A stretch of DNA of 18,351 nucleotides, taken from the NCBI GenBank assembly GCA_964436865.1, contig CAYTFK010000125.1, positions 1 through 18,351 of the forward strand. The letters run 5' to 3'. The translations under genes were made by a program, and so were the position numbers. The notes beneath the pieces were generated by a model. The model searched no databases and was not told where the DNA came from. It was given only the letters and a program-made list of their open reading frames with translations. Source of the DNA: JAXGPP01 sp964436865. Lineage in GTDB: Bacteria; Planctomycetota; Planctomycetia; Pirellulales; Thermoguttaceae. Positions 4,185 through 12,788 of the stretch are shown piece by piece. Position 1 is the first letter of the stretch. The number at the start of each line of letters is the position of its first letter.

Positions 4185-7076
4185 GTGTCTGCTCGACTAT
4201 GGAAATCGCTGCTGGTGTTCATTGTCCTGGCCGCCATGGGACTTCCGGCCACCGGCTTCGCTGCCGAAGGCGTTGCGGCATCATCCCCCACCCGTGACCG
4301 ACTGGCCCGAGGCTTTGCCCGACCGCCCGATTCCGCCAAGCCGTGGGCCTACTGGTGGTGGGTCAACGGCAATGTGACCAAAGAATCGATCACCCGCGAC
4401 CTTGAAGCGATGAAAGCCAAGGGGTTCGCCGGCCTCCTGATGTTCGACTCGCGCGGCTACCACGACGACCACGTCCCGCCCCCACCGCCCAAGACGGAGT
4501 TCATGAGCGACGAGTGGCGCGAGCTGCTCAAGTTCGCCATGACCGAGGCCAACCGCCTCGGGCTGGAGATGAGCGTCAATTTGAGTAGCGGGGCCGGCGC
4601 GCTCAAGGGCCCCTGGGACGTTGGCGACGACGCGCCGAAGAAGCTCGTTTGGGCCTCGCAGGAAGTGACCGGCCCCAAGAAGCTCGAAGGCGAGCTGCCA
4701 AAGGGGGACTGGAGCCGGGGATGGGACGTCGCCATTGCCGCGGTTCGCCACGGCGCAGCGCCGGGCGGCGAGTCCGCGCGCCCCCTGGCGGCCGAGGTCG
4801 TCGATCTGTCGGGCAAGGTCGATAACGGCCGACTGACATGGAACGTGCCCGAGGGTCGCTGGACAGTGCTCCGCTTCGCTTGCACCACGATGGAAGGGCA
4901 TGAAACCGACGTCGATATCCTCAGCGCGCCTGCCGTGACGACGTATTTCAATCGCATGGGCGGAAATCTCCTTGCCGACGCCGGGCCGCTCGCCGGCAAG
5001 ACGCTCACCCACTTCTACAGCGTCAGTTGGGAAGGGGCCATCCCCACGTGGACCATCGGCTTCGAGAAACAGTTCGAGGAACTTCGCGGCTACAGTCTTG
5101 TGCCGTATCTGCCGGTGCTGGCCGGTTTCGACGTTGAAAGCACCGCCGTCTCGGAGCGGCTCTTGCGCGATTATCACCGCACCTTGGCCGACGCGTTCAC
5201 AGCCAATTGCTACGGCAAACTCCGCGAGTTAAGCAACAAGGCCGGCCTGAAGTGGCATTCCGAATCGGGCGGGCCCTGGACGCGCAGCCTCCCCACGTTC
5301 AAACATGCCGACCAGTTGGCCTTTCTGGGGCGGAACGACATGCCGCAAGGCGAGTTCTGGTACCCCAAGCGGGGATTCAATCGGCCGATCGCCATGGCAG
5401 CCCATATCTACGGGCAGCGGTTGGCTGCCGCCGAAGCTTTCACCCATATGGTGGGCCATTGGTCGGTCTATCCGTCGTTGCTCAAGCCCCTCGCCGACAG
5501 GGCATATTGCGACGGGATCAACCATCTCGTCTGGCACACTTTTACTGCCTCGCCCGCTGAGTTCGGGCAACCGGGCATCGAGTATTTCGCCGGCACTCAC
5601 GTCAATCCCAATGTGACCTGGTTCGAACAGTCCGCCGCGCTGCTCGCCTATCTCGCCCGCTGCCAGTTCCTTCTGCGGCATGGCCGCTTCGTCGCCGATG
5701 CCTGCTGCTACGTCGGCGACCAGCCCTATCTCCATTGGGATCAGGGCCAGTCGTGGACCGCCAAGCCGACGCTCTCGCTCCCCGAAGGCTATACCTATGA
5801 CCTCGTCAACACCGAGGTGCTGCTGGAACGGTTGCGGGTGGAGAAGGGCGACCTCGTTCTGCCCGATGGCATGCGCTACCGGATGCTCATCGTCGACCTG
5901 GAGGACGAAACCGTGCAGCCGGCGGCGCTTAAGAAGATCGCCGAATTGGCTGAGGCCGGCGCAACCGTTGTGCTCGGATCTCGCCGTCCAGACCGCGCGC
6001 CCGGACTGGAAAATTATCCGGCCTGCGATGCGGAGATCCGCAAGCTGGCTGCCCGATTGTGGGGCGGCGAAACTCAGGGCCAGGGCCGCGTAGTTGCGGA
6101 TAAGACCCTTGCGGAAGTCCTCGCCGAGAAACAGATCGCTCCCGACGTTGAGGGCCCCTGGCCGTACACTCACCGCCGCGTGGGCGACGCGGAAATCTAC
6201 TTCCTCGCCGGCAGCGGAGAAGCCGAGTGCACCTTCCGCGTCAAGGATAAAGAGCCCGAGTTGTGGGATCCGCTCACCGGCACTATCCGGGACGCGGTTA
6301 TGTACCGCGTTCAGGACGGCCGCACGATCGTTCCCATCTGTCTGCCTGAAAACGGCTCGGTATTCGTCGTCTTCCGTCGCCCGGCTGAAAAGCTGCATCT
6401 CGTTTCTGGCACCGGACCGCAGTCGCCCGAGGTCCGCTCGCGCCAGCCGGATGCGGTCGCCGTGCGCCTCTGGCAAAACGGCCGCTACCAGCTTGAGACC
6501 TCCGCCGATAAGCAGCTCACCGCCGAAGTCTCTTCGCTCACTGAGCCGGTGGCCCTGGCTGGCCCTTGGGAGGTTCGCTTCGCACCAGGGTGGGGTGCAC
6601 CCGAGAAGACCACCTTCGAGAAGCTCATTTCCTGGACCGATCATCCCGACGAAGCGATCAAGCATTTCTCGGGACGTGCAACCTACCGCCGGCAGTTTGA
6701 ACTCAGCCCGTCGCAGGCGAATGGGCTAGTCCGACTGCAGCTTGGCGATGTGAAGCATGTGGCCGAGGTGCGGCTCAACGGATCGCCGCTGGGCGTGGTG
6801 TGGACCGCCCCGTGGACCGTCGATCTCACCAGACACGTCAAATCCGGCAACAACGACCTGGAAATCGACGTCGTCAACGTCTGGATGAATCGGCTTATCG
6901 GCGATGCGAAACTGCCGCCTGAACAGCGACGGACGAAGACCAACATCCTCCTCAAGGAGGGCCCGACCGATTTCCGCCGCTTCATGGGCTATTCGTCTTC
7001 CGACGAACTGACTCCGTCCGGCCTGTTGGGCCCAGTGCAATTGGAGTTTGGCGAAGAGCGCGTGCTGCCGTTCTAA
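4185..7076 (+). CDS. secreted GH106-type alpha-L-rhamnosidase
   Basis: This 963-residue protein resembles glycoside hydrolase family 106, whose members remove terminal alpha-L-rhamnose from plant and algal polysaccharides. It has an N-terminal signal peptide (residues 1-26, hydrophobic LLVFIVLAAMGLPATGFA). The family's opening block follows: RPPDSAKPWAYWWWVNGNVT (YWWW at 56-59) and KESITRDLEAMKAKGFAGLL. The catalytic region has ESGGPW (E360), MPQGEFW (386-392, E390), EAFTHMVGHW (E417) and GINHLVWHTF (444-453). E360 and E390 are candidate catalytic acids, but this was not checked by alignment. A C-terminal beta-sandwich of the GH2 sugar-binding type spans about 793-960 (GPWEVRF, LNGSPLGVVWTAPW). 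GTG 4185 was chosen because a GGGAG site lies about 8 bases upstream and the signal peptide then starts cleanly. It lies between the oxidoreductase and the giant CBM protein, 27 bases before the latter. Confidence 0.88.
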   Translation: MSARLWKSLLVFIVLAAMGLPATGFAAEGVAASSPTRDRLARGFARPPDSAKPWAYWWWVNGNVTKESITRDLEAMKAKGFAGLLMFDSRGYHDDHVPPPPPKTEFMSDEWRELLKFAMTEANRLGLEMSVNLSSGAGALKGPWDVGDDAPKKLVWASQEVTGPKKLEGELPKGDWSRGWDVAIAAVRHGAAPGGESARPLAAEVVDLSGKVDNGRLTWNVPEGRWTVLRFACTTMEGHETDVDILSAPAVTTYFNRMGGNLLADAGPLAGKTLTHFYSVSWEGAIPTWTIGFEKQFEELRGYSLVPYLPVLAGFDVESTAVSERLLRDYHRTLADAFTANCYGKLRELSNKAGLKWHSESGGPWTRSLPTFKHADQLAFLGRNDMPQGEFWYPKRGFNRPIAMAAHIYGQRLAAAEAFTHMVGHWSVYPSLLKPLADRAYCDGINHLVWHTFTASPAEFGQPGIEYFAGTHVNPNVTWFEQSAALLAYLARCQFLLRHGRFVADACCYVGDQPYLHWDQGQSWTAKPTLSLPEGYTYDLVNTEVLLERLRVEKGDLVLPDGMRYRMLIVDLEDETVQPAALKKIAELAEAGATVVLGSRRPDRAPGLENYPACDAEIRKLAARLWGGETQGQGRVVADKTLAEVLAEKQIAPDVEGPWPYTHRRVGDAEIYFLAGSGEAECTFRVKDKEPELWDPLTGTIRDAVMYRVQDGRTIVPICLPENGSVFVVFRRPAEKLHLVSGTGPQSPEVRSRQPDAVAVRLWQNGRYQLETSADKQLTAEVSSLTEPVALAGPWEVRFAPGWGAPEKTTFEKLISWTDHPDEAIKHFSGRATYRRQFELSPSQANGLVRLQLGDVKHVAEVRLNGSPLGVVWTAPWTVDLTRHVKSGNNDLEIDVVNVWMNRLIGDAKLPPEQRRTKTNILLKEGPTDFRRFMGYSSSDELTPSGLLGPVQLEFGEERVLPF

Positions 7077-7103
7077 CGCGGGAATCAATATTCTGGAGCT
7101 GCC

Positions 7104-10100
7104 ATGAGTAGCCTGGCTGCCGCTCTGCTCGTCGTGATTGCGCCCCTGGCTCAAGCGGCCTCGGCGGATGAAATGATCGCCCCGCAAACCGGGGAACCTC
7201 CGGTGATCGATGGCCGGCTGGACGACGCCTGTTGGCAACAGGAGGAAGCTCTCCGCGGCTTCAGCCGGCCGCTCCAAGTCGAGCCGCCGCGTGATGCGGT
7301 CGCTGTCCGGGCGTGCTTCCGCGGCGACATACTCTACCTGGCCCTTGAGGCGAATGCCCCTTCCGACTCAAAGCAATCCGCCGGGCGGCCGGAACAATTT
7401 GATGTTTGGTTTCGCTCTGGTCCGCAGTTCGAGGGTGTTAAGCACCTGGTCGTCACCGCGACCGGCGAAACGGAATGGGAAAGCCCGCCTCACAAAAATC
7501 CGCTGCCGGCCGGATGTCAGATCCGCATAGAGCGCGATGCAGACCGCTGGACCGCCGAAGCCGCTTTGCCGCTGGCGATACTCGAAGCAAAGCCCAGCCG
7601 CGGGGCAATGATCCCGATCAAGATCGGCCGGCGCGATCATTCCGCCGCCCGGCCCGAATTGGCCATCTGGCCGGCGCGATCGTCGTACTCGGCGGGCGAG
7701 CAGTTTGGTCGCCTCTACCTGGAATCGGCGAACCTGTTGCCCAACCCTGACATGTCGGAGACCGAGGGCGGGCAGATCGCCCGCTGGAACCTTGGCGAAG
7801 CCGACGAGGGGCGATTCTCGTCGGTAATCGACGGCGATCGCCGTGCAATCCGCTTCGACGCTCCGGGGAGCTACAGCACCGCGCAGCAGAGCCTGCGACT
7901 GAAGCCCAATGCTTTCTACCGCCTCGAGGCGGAGGTTCGCGGCACCGCCGGCGTTTACCTCCGCGCCCGCACGGCGGCGAAGGGAGGGCAGAGTACTCCG
8001 TTCGATGTCAACTGCCGGTCGACCAGCGACTATCGCCGCTACGAATTCAACTTTCCCACCGGAGCCGACGGCCGGGCGTTGATCATTCTCGGCAATACCG
8101 ACAGCCTCGGCCGCGGCGAGGCGTTCATCGCCAGCTTGAGAGTCTCGGAAGACATCGCCTATGGCGCCGAAGGGCCGGCCATCCCGCTGACGCCGAACCA
8201 GCCCGTTGTCGTGAAGAAGCTGCTGGTGACCGACTGCCGTGCCCTTCGCGGCTTCATCGTGGCCCCGGTCGACGGCCGGCTCGACAGCGTCGACTGGAAC
8301 ATGAACGTCTGGGAGTACGGTATGCGCGGAGCTGGCGCGGGGGTGGGCTATCGCTACCGCGAAAACGACGGCCTGCACATCGAACTGGCCGACGACCAGG
8401 GTGTTGATGCCGTCCAATTCCGCGGCGACGCTCGCGTGAATCTTTACCACGACGCAGCCCGCTACGACGACCCTGGCGAAGCGACGCCGGTCTGGCAATT
8501 CGATGGTCGTGCCCAGAGCTGCCGGGCACTGTTCTCCAAGTCGATCGCCAGCCGGCGCTGGAGCTTCTTTGGCCGCCAGAAGGGGATCATCGCCGACACC
8601 AGCTTCCTGCGACTGGAAGACAGTCTGCCCGCCCACAGGCGGCGAGTGGCACTCCGCGCGGCCGATCCGGCTGACCTCGGCGACTTGGCTGAGCACGCCC
8701 GGCAGCGATTTGGCGAAAGCAACGCGAAATCTCTTCGGATGGCTAACGCCCCTGGCCAGCCGGTCGCGCTCGAAGCCGGGCAGGTTCTGCATCTGGTGGC
8801 GGATCCGGCGCAGGAAGAATTGCCGCTGACTGCGGCGGCTCTTCGCTTCAACCTGACCGGGGCCCCTGTTGGCTGCCCGCTTAACGTCACCGTGCACGAC
8901 CCGCTCAATCCCCGCCAGGATTTGATGGGCGTCGAGTTCACCGTCGCCGAATCGGGGCCGATAGCGGTCGCGCTCGACTTCCCCGACCAAATCGTGCTGC
9001 CCGGCAACCGTTTATGGCTGACGCTCCAATGCGGCGCTGCCGCCATGCTGGGGCGAGTCGACGTCGACCTGCTCGTCACCTCCCGCGATGAAGCCCTCGC
9101 CGAAGCCCTCGCGCTGCGCAAGTTGCTCATGAAGGGACTCTTCGCCGCGCTCAGCGAAGCCCGCCAGTGGAACACGTTCCGCCGCAACATGGACCTCGAG
9201 CGATTCTATCGCGAGAACCGCTGGGGGCCGGGAGTGAAGGAACTCGCTGAGACAATCGCCCAGTGCAAGACACTCGATCCGCGCGAGCCGATGGTCGTCT
9301 GCTACGACGAGTGGTTCTGGCGGCAGATGCGCCCGCTCTCCGATTTCACGCCGCGGCTGGACACAGCCGCCGGCGCGCCTGAGTGGGCCGTGCTCGCCCG
9401 GCAGGCCTGGCTCACCGCGCGCGAAATCCCCCAATGGTGGCTCGACCATCGGCTCGTGCCGACGGGCGAATTCGGCGGTCTGGTGGGCGACGACAGCGAC
9501 ATGTACCAGAACTTCGCCGATTTCCCCATGTTTGAAACCGGCGGCACGGCGGCCCAGGTTCTCGCCGCCGCCGCGGCCCTGGCCGAACTGGCTGAGGCCG
9601 AAAATCTCGATCACGGGCTCAACAGGCAAACGACCGATCCTTTGCATGCCTACGAGGAGGGCGTCAACCACGAGGCCCTCATGCTGTGGTGGAACTACGG
9701 CGACCCGGTCTGCTTCGAACGCTGCCTGGCGGCGTCCCGCTCGATGCCGGCACTCACCGTGGTGACGAAGCAGGGGCACCGGCACTTCAAGAATCAGGAG
9801 TGCGGGGCCGACGACCTGCGAATCGATCGTCCGCTGGGCGTCGATGGCGATGCCCACCCGCTCATGCTCCACCCCTGTTTCGAGGTCGCGTGGTACAACG
9901 GCAGCCCCAAGGTGGTCGAGTTCCTCCGCCAATGGGCCGAAGCATGGCTCGATCATATTCGGCCGGATGACCATGCCACGGCAGTGGACGTGAAGGAGGA
10001 GAAGGTAGTGGCCCGCAGCAGCCGGCCGCTCGATGGCGGCTACGGCGGTCAGGCCTCGGCTCACAATTTCCTCTATTGGATCACCGGCGACCGGCGCTAT

Positions 10101-11054
10101 ATTGGCCCGTTCATGGAGGTGTTTGAAAAGGGTCAGGATCTGCACCCCGCGAGGAAATTCGTACCCGAGCTTTGGCACCGCGGCGCGCTGGACGGCGTGG
10201 AGAAAAGCGCCTCCGTGCTGCGGGGCAACCCTGTCACACAGGCAATTGCTTTGGGCGACAAGACGGCTCTCGGCGACGCCCTCAAGAACGACATCGCCGA
10301 ACTGCAACGGTTCCGCACGATGTATACCGACGCTGAAGTGTTCACCGACCGCGTATTTCTCTATGCCATCAGCGGCGCCGCCCAGTGCTACACCGGCGGC
10401 TACGCCACGCGCAACAAGTACAACCACACCCATGCCGTGAGCTGGGAAGGACTTGGCACCGACTACGCGGCGCTCGTGCTCATGGCACGGCGCGACCATT
10501 TCAAATGCCTCCTTTACAACTTCGCCGCCGAGGAGCTTGCCGGACGTGCACGGTTCTGGACGCTCGATCACGGCCGCTATCGGCTCACACTCGGCCCGGA
10601 CAGCGACGGCGATGACAAGGCCGATACGTCGCCGCGCGAAGAATCGGTCCAGATTGCTCGGGCGACACCCGTCAGCATCACGCTGCCGCCGCGGACAGTG
10701 ACCGTCTTGGAGCTGAAGCAGACCGAAAAGCTCGACGAGATCACCGCGCGGGCTGATCTGGCTATAGCCGCACGCGAACTGAGCGTCGAGAACGGCCAGA
10801 TCCGCGGCCTTGTCCATAACATCGGCGCTGCCGAGGCCAGTGCCTTCACCGTTGCGGTGGTTGATCCCTCGGGCAAGGTTCTGTCGTCCGCGCGTCTTGG
10901 CCCGCTTGCCGCGCCGGTCGACCTCGAGCCCAAGCGTCTTCCGTTCCGCCTGTCCCTGCCTGCTTCCGGCGCCGCGACCTGCCGGGTGGTCGTCGATCCT
11001 GATGACCTGATCGCCGAGATCTTCGAGGAAAACAACGCAACGGCGGTTCCGTAG
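7104..11054 (+). CDS. giant secreted multidomain protein: CBM9-like, beta-sandwich, helical core, CARDB-like end
   Basis: This 1316-residue protein starts with a signal peptide (1-21, AAALLVVIAPLAQA). Residues 25-207 look like a CBM9/DOMON-type carbohydrate-binding domain (PVIDGRLDDACW, then LYLALEANAP). Residues 208-350 look like a second CBM4/9-type beta-sandwich (NLLPNPDMSE, LKPNAFYRLEAEVRG). A long region with helical, alpha/alpha-toroid-like character follows, about 640-1130, containing EIPQWWLDHRLVPTGEFGGL, VGDDSDMYQNF and NKYNHTHAVSWEGLGTDY. A calcium-loop-like GPDSDGDDKAD lies at 1164-1174. The end (about 1218-1315) resembles a CARDB beta-sandwich ending EIFEENNATAVP. ATG 7104 has GGAG 5 bases upstream. 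The gene begins 27 bases after the rhamnosidase, so co-transcription is likely. The core matches no named family I can recall. It may be an unassigned polysaccharide-degrading enzyme, or a binding protein without activity. Confidence 0.82.
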   Translation: MSSLAAALLVVIAPLAQAASADEMIAPQTGEPPVIDGRLDDACWQQEEALRGFSRPLQVEPPRDAVAVRACFRGDILYLALEANAPSDSKQSAGRPEQFDVWFRSGPQFEGVKHLVVTATGETEWESPPHKNPLPAGCQIRIERDADRWTAEAALPLAILEAKPSRGAMIPIKIGRRDHSAARPELAIWPARSSYSAGEQFGRLYLESANLLPNPDMSETEGGQIARWNLGEADEGRFSSVIDGDRRAIRFDAPGSYSTAQQSLRLKPNAFYRLEAEVRGTAGVYLRARTAAKGGQSTPFDVNCRSTSDYRRYEFNFPTGADGRALIILGNTDSLGRGEAFIASLRVSEDIAYGAEGPAIPLTPNQPVVVKKLLVTDCRALRGFIVAPVDGRLDSVDWNMNVWEYGMRGAGAGVGYRYRENDGLHIELADDQGVDAVQFRGDARVNLYHDAARYDDPGEATPVWQFDGRAQSCRALFSKSIASRRWSFFGRQKGIIADTSFLRLEDSLPAHRRRVALRAADPADLGDLAEHARQRFGESNAKSLRMANAPGQPVALEAGQVLHLVADPAQEELPLTAAALRFNLTGAPVGCPLNVTVHDPLNPRQDLMGVEFTVAESGPIAVALDFPDQIVLPGNRLWLTLQCGAAAMLGRVDVDLLVTSRDEALAEALALRKLLMKGLFAALSEARQWNTFRRNMDLERFYRENRWGPGVKELAETIAQCKTLDPREPMVVCYDEWFWRQMRPLSDFTPRLDTAAGAPEWAVLARQAWLTAREIPQWWLDHRLVPTGEFGGLVGDDSDMYQNFADFPMFETGGTAAQVLAAAAALAELAEAENLDHGLNRQTTDPLHAYEEGVNHEALMLWWNYGDPVCFERCLAASRSMPALTVVTKQGHRHFKNQECGADDLRIDRPLGVDGDAHPLMLHPCFEVAWYNGSPKVVEFLRQWAEAWLDHIRPDDHATAVDVKEEKVVARSSRPLDGGYGGQASAHNFLYWITGDRRYIGPFMEVFEKGQDLHPARKFVPELWHRGALDGVEKSASVLRGNPVTQAIALGDKTALGDALKNDIAELQRFRTMYTDAEVFTDRVFLYAISGAAQCYTGGYATRNKYNHTHAVSWEGLGTDYAALVLMARRDHFKCLLYNFAAEELAGRARFWTLDHGRYRLTLGPDSDGDDKADTSPREESVQIARATPVSITLPPRTVTVLELKQTEKLDEITARADLAIAARELSVENGQIRGLVHNIGAAEASAFTVAVVDPSGKVLSSARLGPLAAPVDLEPKRLPFRLSLPASGAATCRVVVDPDDLIAEIFEENNATAVP

Positions 11055-11118
11055 CAGGGGCCATTGCCCACGGTCTGCATGGGAATGCTCGGCAACTGCT
11101 CCACTAGTCCGTCGCAAT

Positions 11119-12579
11119 TCAACTCGCGGCCAGCCGGCTCCGGCGGCGGCCATAAATCGCATAACAGACAATTCCCACCAGGAGCCACACGCCGAATCTG
11201 ATCCACGCCTCGCGCGGCAGGCCGGCCATGAGATACAGGCAGGCGATCACGCCCAGCACCGGCACGACCGGCACCCAGGGCGTTCGGAACGGTCGCGGCC
11301 TCGCGGGATCGCGGTAGCGCAACACCAGCACGCCGAGGCACACGATCAGGAAGGCCGACAGCGTGCCGATGTTGCACAGGTCGGCCATCTCTTCCAGACT
11401 GGCCAGCGCCGAACCCGCGCCGACGAAAATTCCCGTCAGGATCGTCGCCCGGTGCGGAGTGTGGAATCGCGGATGCACCCGGGCAAAGGCCTTCGGCAAG
11501 AGGCCGTCGCGGGCCATCGACAGCAGAATCCGCGGTTGTCCCAACTGGAACACGAACAGTACCGCGGTGTGGGCCACCACGGAACCGAAGGCGATGATTC
11601 CCGCGGCCCAGTGCAGGTCGGCCACCCGCATGGCCACTGACAGCGGCTCCGCCGTATTGAGATTCTGCCACGAAACCATGCCGGTGAGCACGGCGGCCAC
11701 GATCACGTAAATCGCCGTGCACACGCCCAGCGAGGCCAGGATGCCGATGGGCAGGTCGCGTTTCGGGTTGCGGCACTCTTCAGCCGTGGTCGAGACGGCG
11801 TCGAAGCCAATGAAGGCGAAGAATACTACCGCGGCTCCGGACTGGATACCTGCCCAGCCGTTGGGGGCGAACGGCGTCCAGTTCTCCGGTCGGATGTAGA
11901 ACATGCCCACCCCGACGAACAACCCCAGCACGAGCAGTTTCACCATCACCATCGCTGCGTTGAACCATGCGCTCTCGCGAATGCCGAGCAACAGCACCCA
12001 GGTGATCACGGTCACGATCACCACGGCGGGAAGGTTGAAGACTAGCGGTACGCCGAGGATTCGCGGCGCTTCGGCCAAGATCGTGGGGTCGCTCCGCGCG
12101 GTCTGGAGGTCTACCGCCAGGTACCGTGGGAATTCCCATCCAAGACCGCGCAGCAATTCGCAGTAATAGCCCGACCACGACACGGCAACCGCGACGTTCC
12201 CCACCGCGTATTCCAGGATCAGGTCCCAGCCGATGATCCAGGCTATGATCTCGCCGAGCGTCGCGTAGGAATAGGTGTAAGCACTGCCCGAAATGGGGAC
12301 CAGCGCGGCCAACTCGGCGTAACACAAGGCGGTAAACGTGCAGGCCAGGCCGGTCAGGGCGAACGAGAGGACAATCGCAGGGCCGGCCCCGAGGCGGCCG
12401 GCGTTGCCTGCTGCCGCGGTCCCCACCAGGGCGAAGATGCCGGCCCCGACGATCGCCCCCACGCCAAGCATCGTGAGGTGGACTGGGCCCAGCACCCGCT
12501 TCAGTTCCTGCCCGCCCGGCGGCCGCTCCTGCAGGATGGTATCGATCGACTTGGTGCGGAACAGGTCGTGAAGGGACAT
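11119..12579 (-). CDS. APC-family amino acid permease
   Basis: This 486-residue inner-membrane secondary transporter belongs to the amino acid-polyamine-organocation superfamily. It is closest in style to the cationic amino acid transporter (CAT/YfnA-like) group. The short cytoplasmic start MSLHDLFRTKSIDTILQE is typical of that group. The first membrane helix carries the family motif GVGAIVGAGIFALVG. About 12 hydrophobic segments follow, including SFALTGLACTFTALCYAELA and WIIGWDLILEYAVGNVAVAV. The last segments read FGVWLLVGIVCYAIYG before a basic end. Length is normal for the group. No strong ribosome binding site precedes ATG 12579, but the N-terminus matches the family, so the start is likely right. 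It is convergent with the giant secreted protein gene and divergent from the anion transporter. The substrate cannot be read from sequence alone. Confidence 0.9.
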   Translation of the reverse strand: MSLHDLFRTKSIDTILQERPPGGQELKRVLGPVHLTMLGVGAIVGAGIFALVGTAAAGNAGRLGAGPAIVLSFALTGLACTFTALCYAELAALVPISGSAYTYSYATLGEIIAWIIGWDLILEYAVGNVAVAVSWSGYYCELLRGLGWEFPRYLAVDLQTARSDPTILAEAPRILGVPLVFNLPAVVIVTVITWVLLLGIRESAWFNAAMVMVKLLVLGLFVGVGMFYIRPENWTPFAPNGWAGIQSGAAVVFFAFIGFDAVSTTAEECRNPKRDLPIGILASLGVCTAIYVIVAAVLTGMVSWQNLNTAEPLSVAMRVADLHWAAGIIAFGSVVAHTAVLFVFQLGQPRILLSMARDGLLPKAFARVHPRFHTPHRATILTGIFVGAGSALASLEEMADLCNIGTLSAFLIVCLGVLVLRYRDPARPRPFRTPWVPVVPVLGVIACLYLMAGLPREAWIRFGVWLLVGIVCYAIYGRRRSRLAAS

Positions 12580-12617
12580 GAGTGAGCCAGTGGATTCCTG
12601 CGAAACGGGGGTGCCAC

Positions 12618-12646
12618 TTTATATTCCGCCCGCCGCCACAGGACAA
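12618..12646 (-). promoter_or_regulatory. candidate promoter of the APC permease gene
   Basis: Read on the - strand, TTGTCC (12646-12641, four of six -35 bases) is followed after 17 bases by TATAAA (12623-12618, five of six -10 bases). Transcription would start near 12611, about 30 bases upstream of the start codon at 12579. Confidence 0.55.
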
Positions 12647-12709
12647 GCGACCGGCAGCCCCGACGCCCGAGCCTTTATTCTCTCCGCACTGAACATTCCC
12701 CAATCTCCC

Positions 12710-12739
12710 TTGGTTCCCAGGCCCTGCATGAGATATAGT
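12710..12739 (+). promoter_or_regulatory. weak candidate promoter of the anion transporter gene
   Basis: TTGGTT (12710-12715) and TATAGT (12734-12739, five of six -10 bases) are separated by 18 bases and lie about 50 bases upstream of the start codon. The -35 match is poor (three of six). Confidence 0.3.
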
Positions 12740-12788
12740 TGCAGACAGCCACAACGAGCGTGGCAGCCCGGGGGGCGTTCCGGAGTGA

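Noticed and set aside
2804..4339. Long - strand open frame opposite the Gfo/Idh gene, 511 codons
   Set aside because: The + strand has a clear family match with Tat signal and motifs; the antisense frame is a by-product of GC-rich codon use. The same applies to long antisense frames at 5229-6665, 7368-8990 and 9012-11171.
11055..11118. Possible bidirectional terminator between the convergent giant protein and permease genes
   Set aside because: Only very short imperfect dyads and no T-tract were found.
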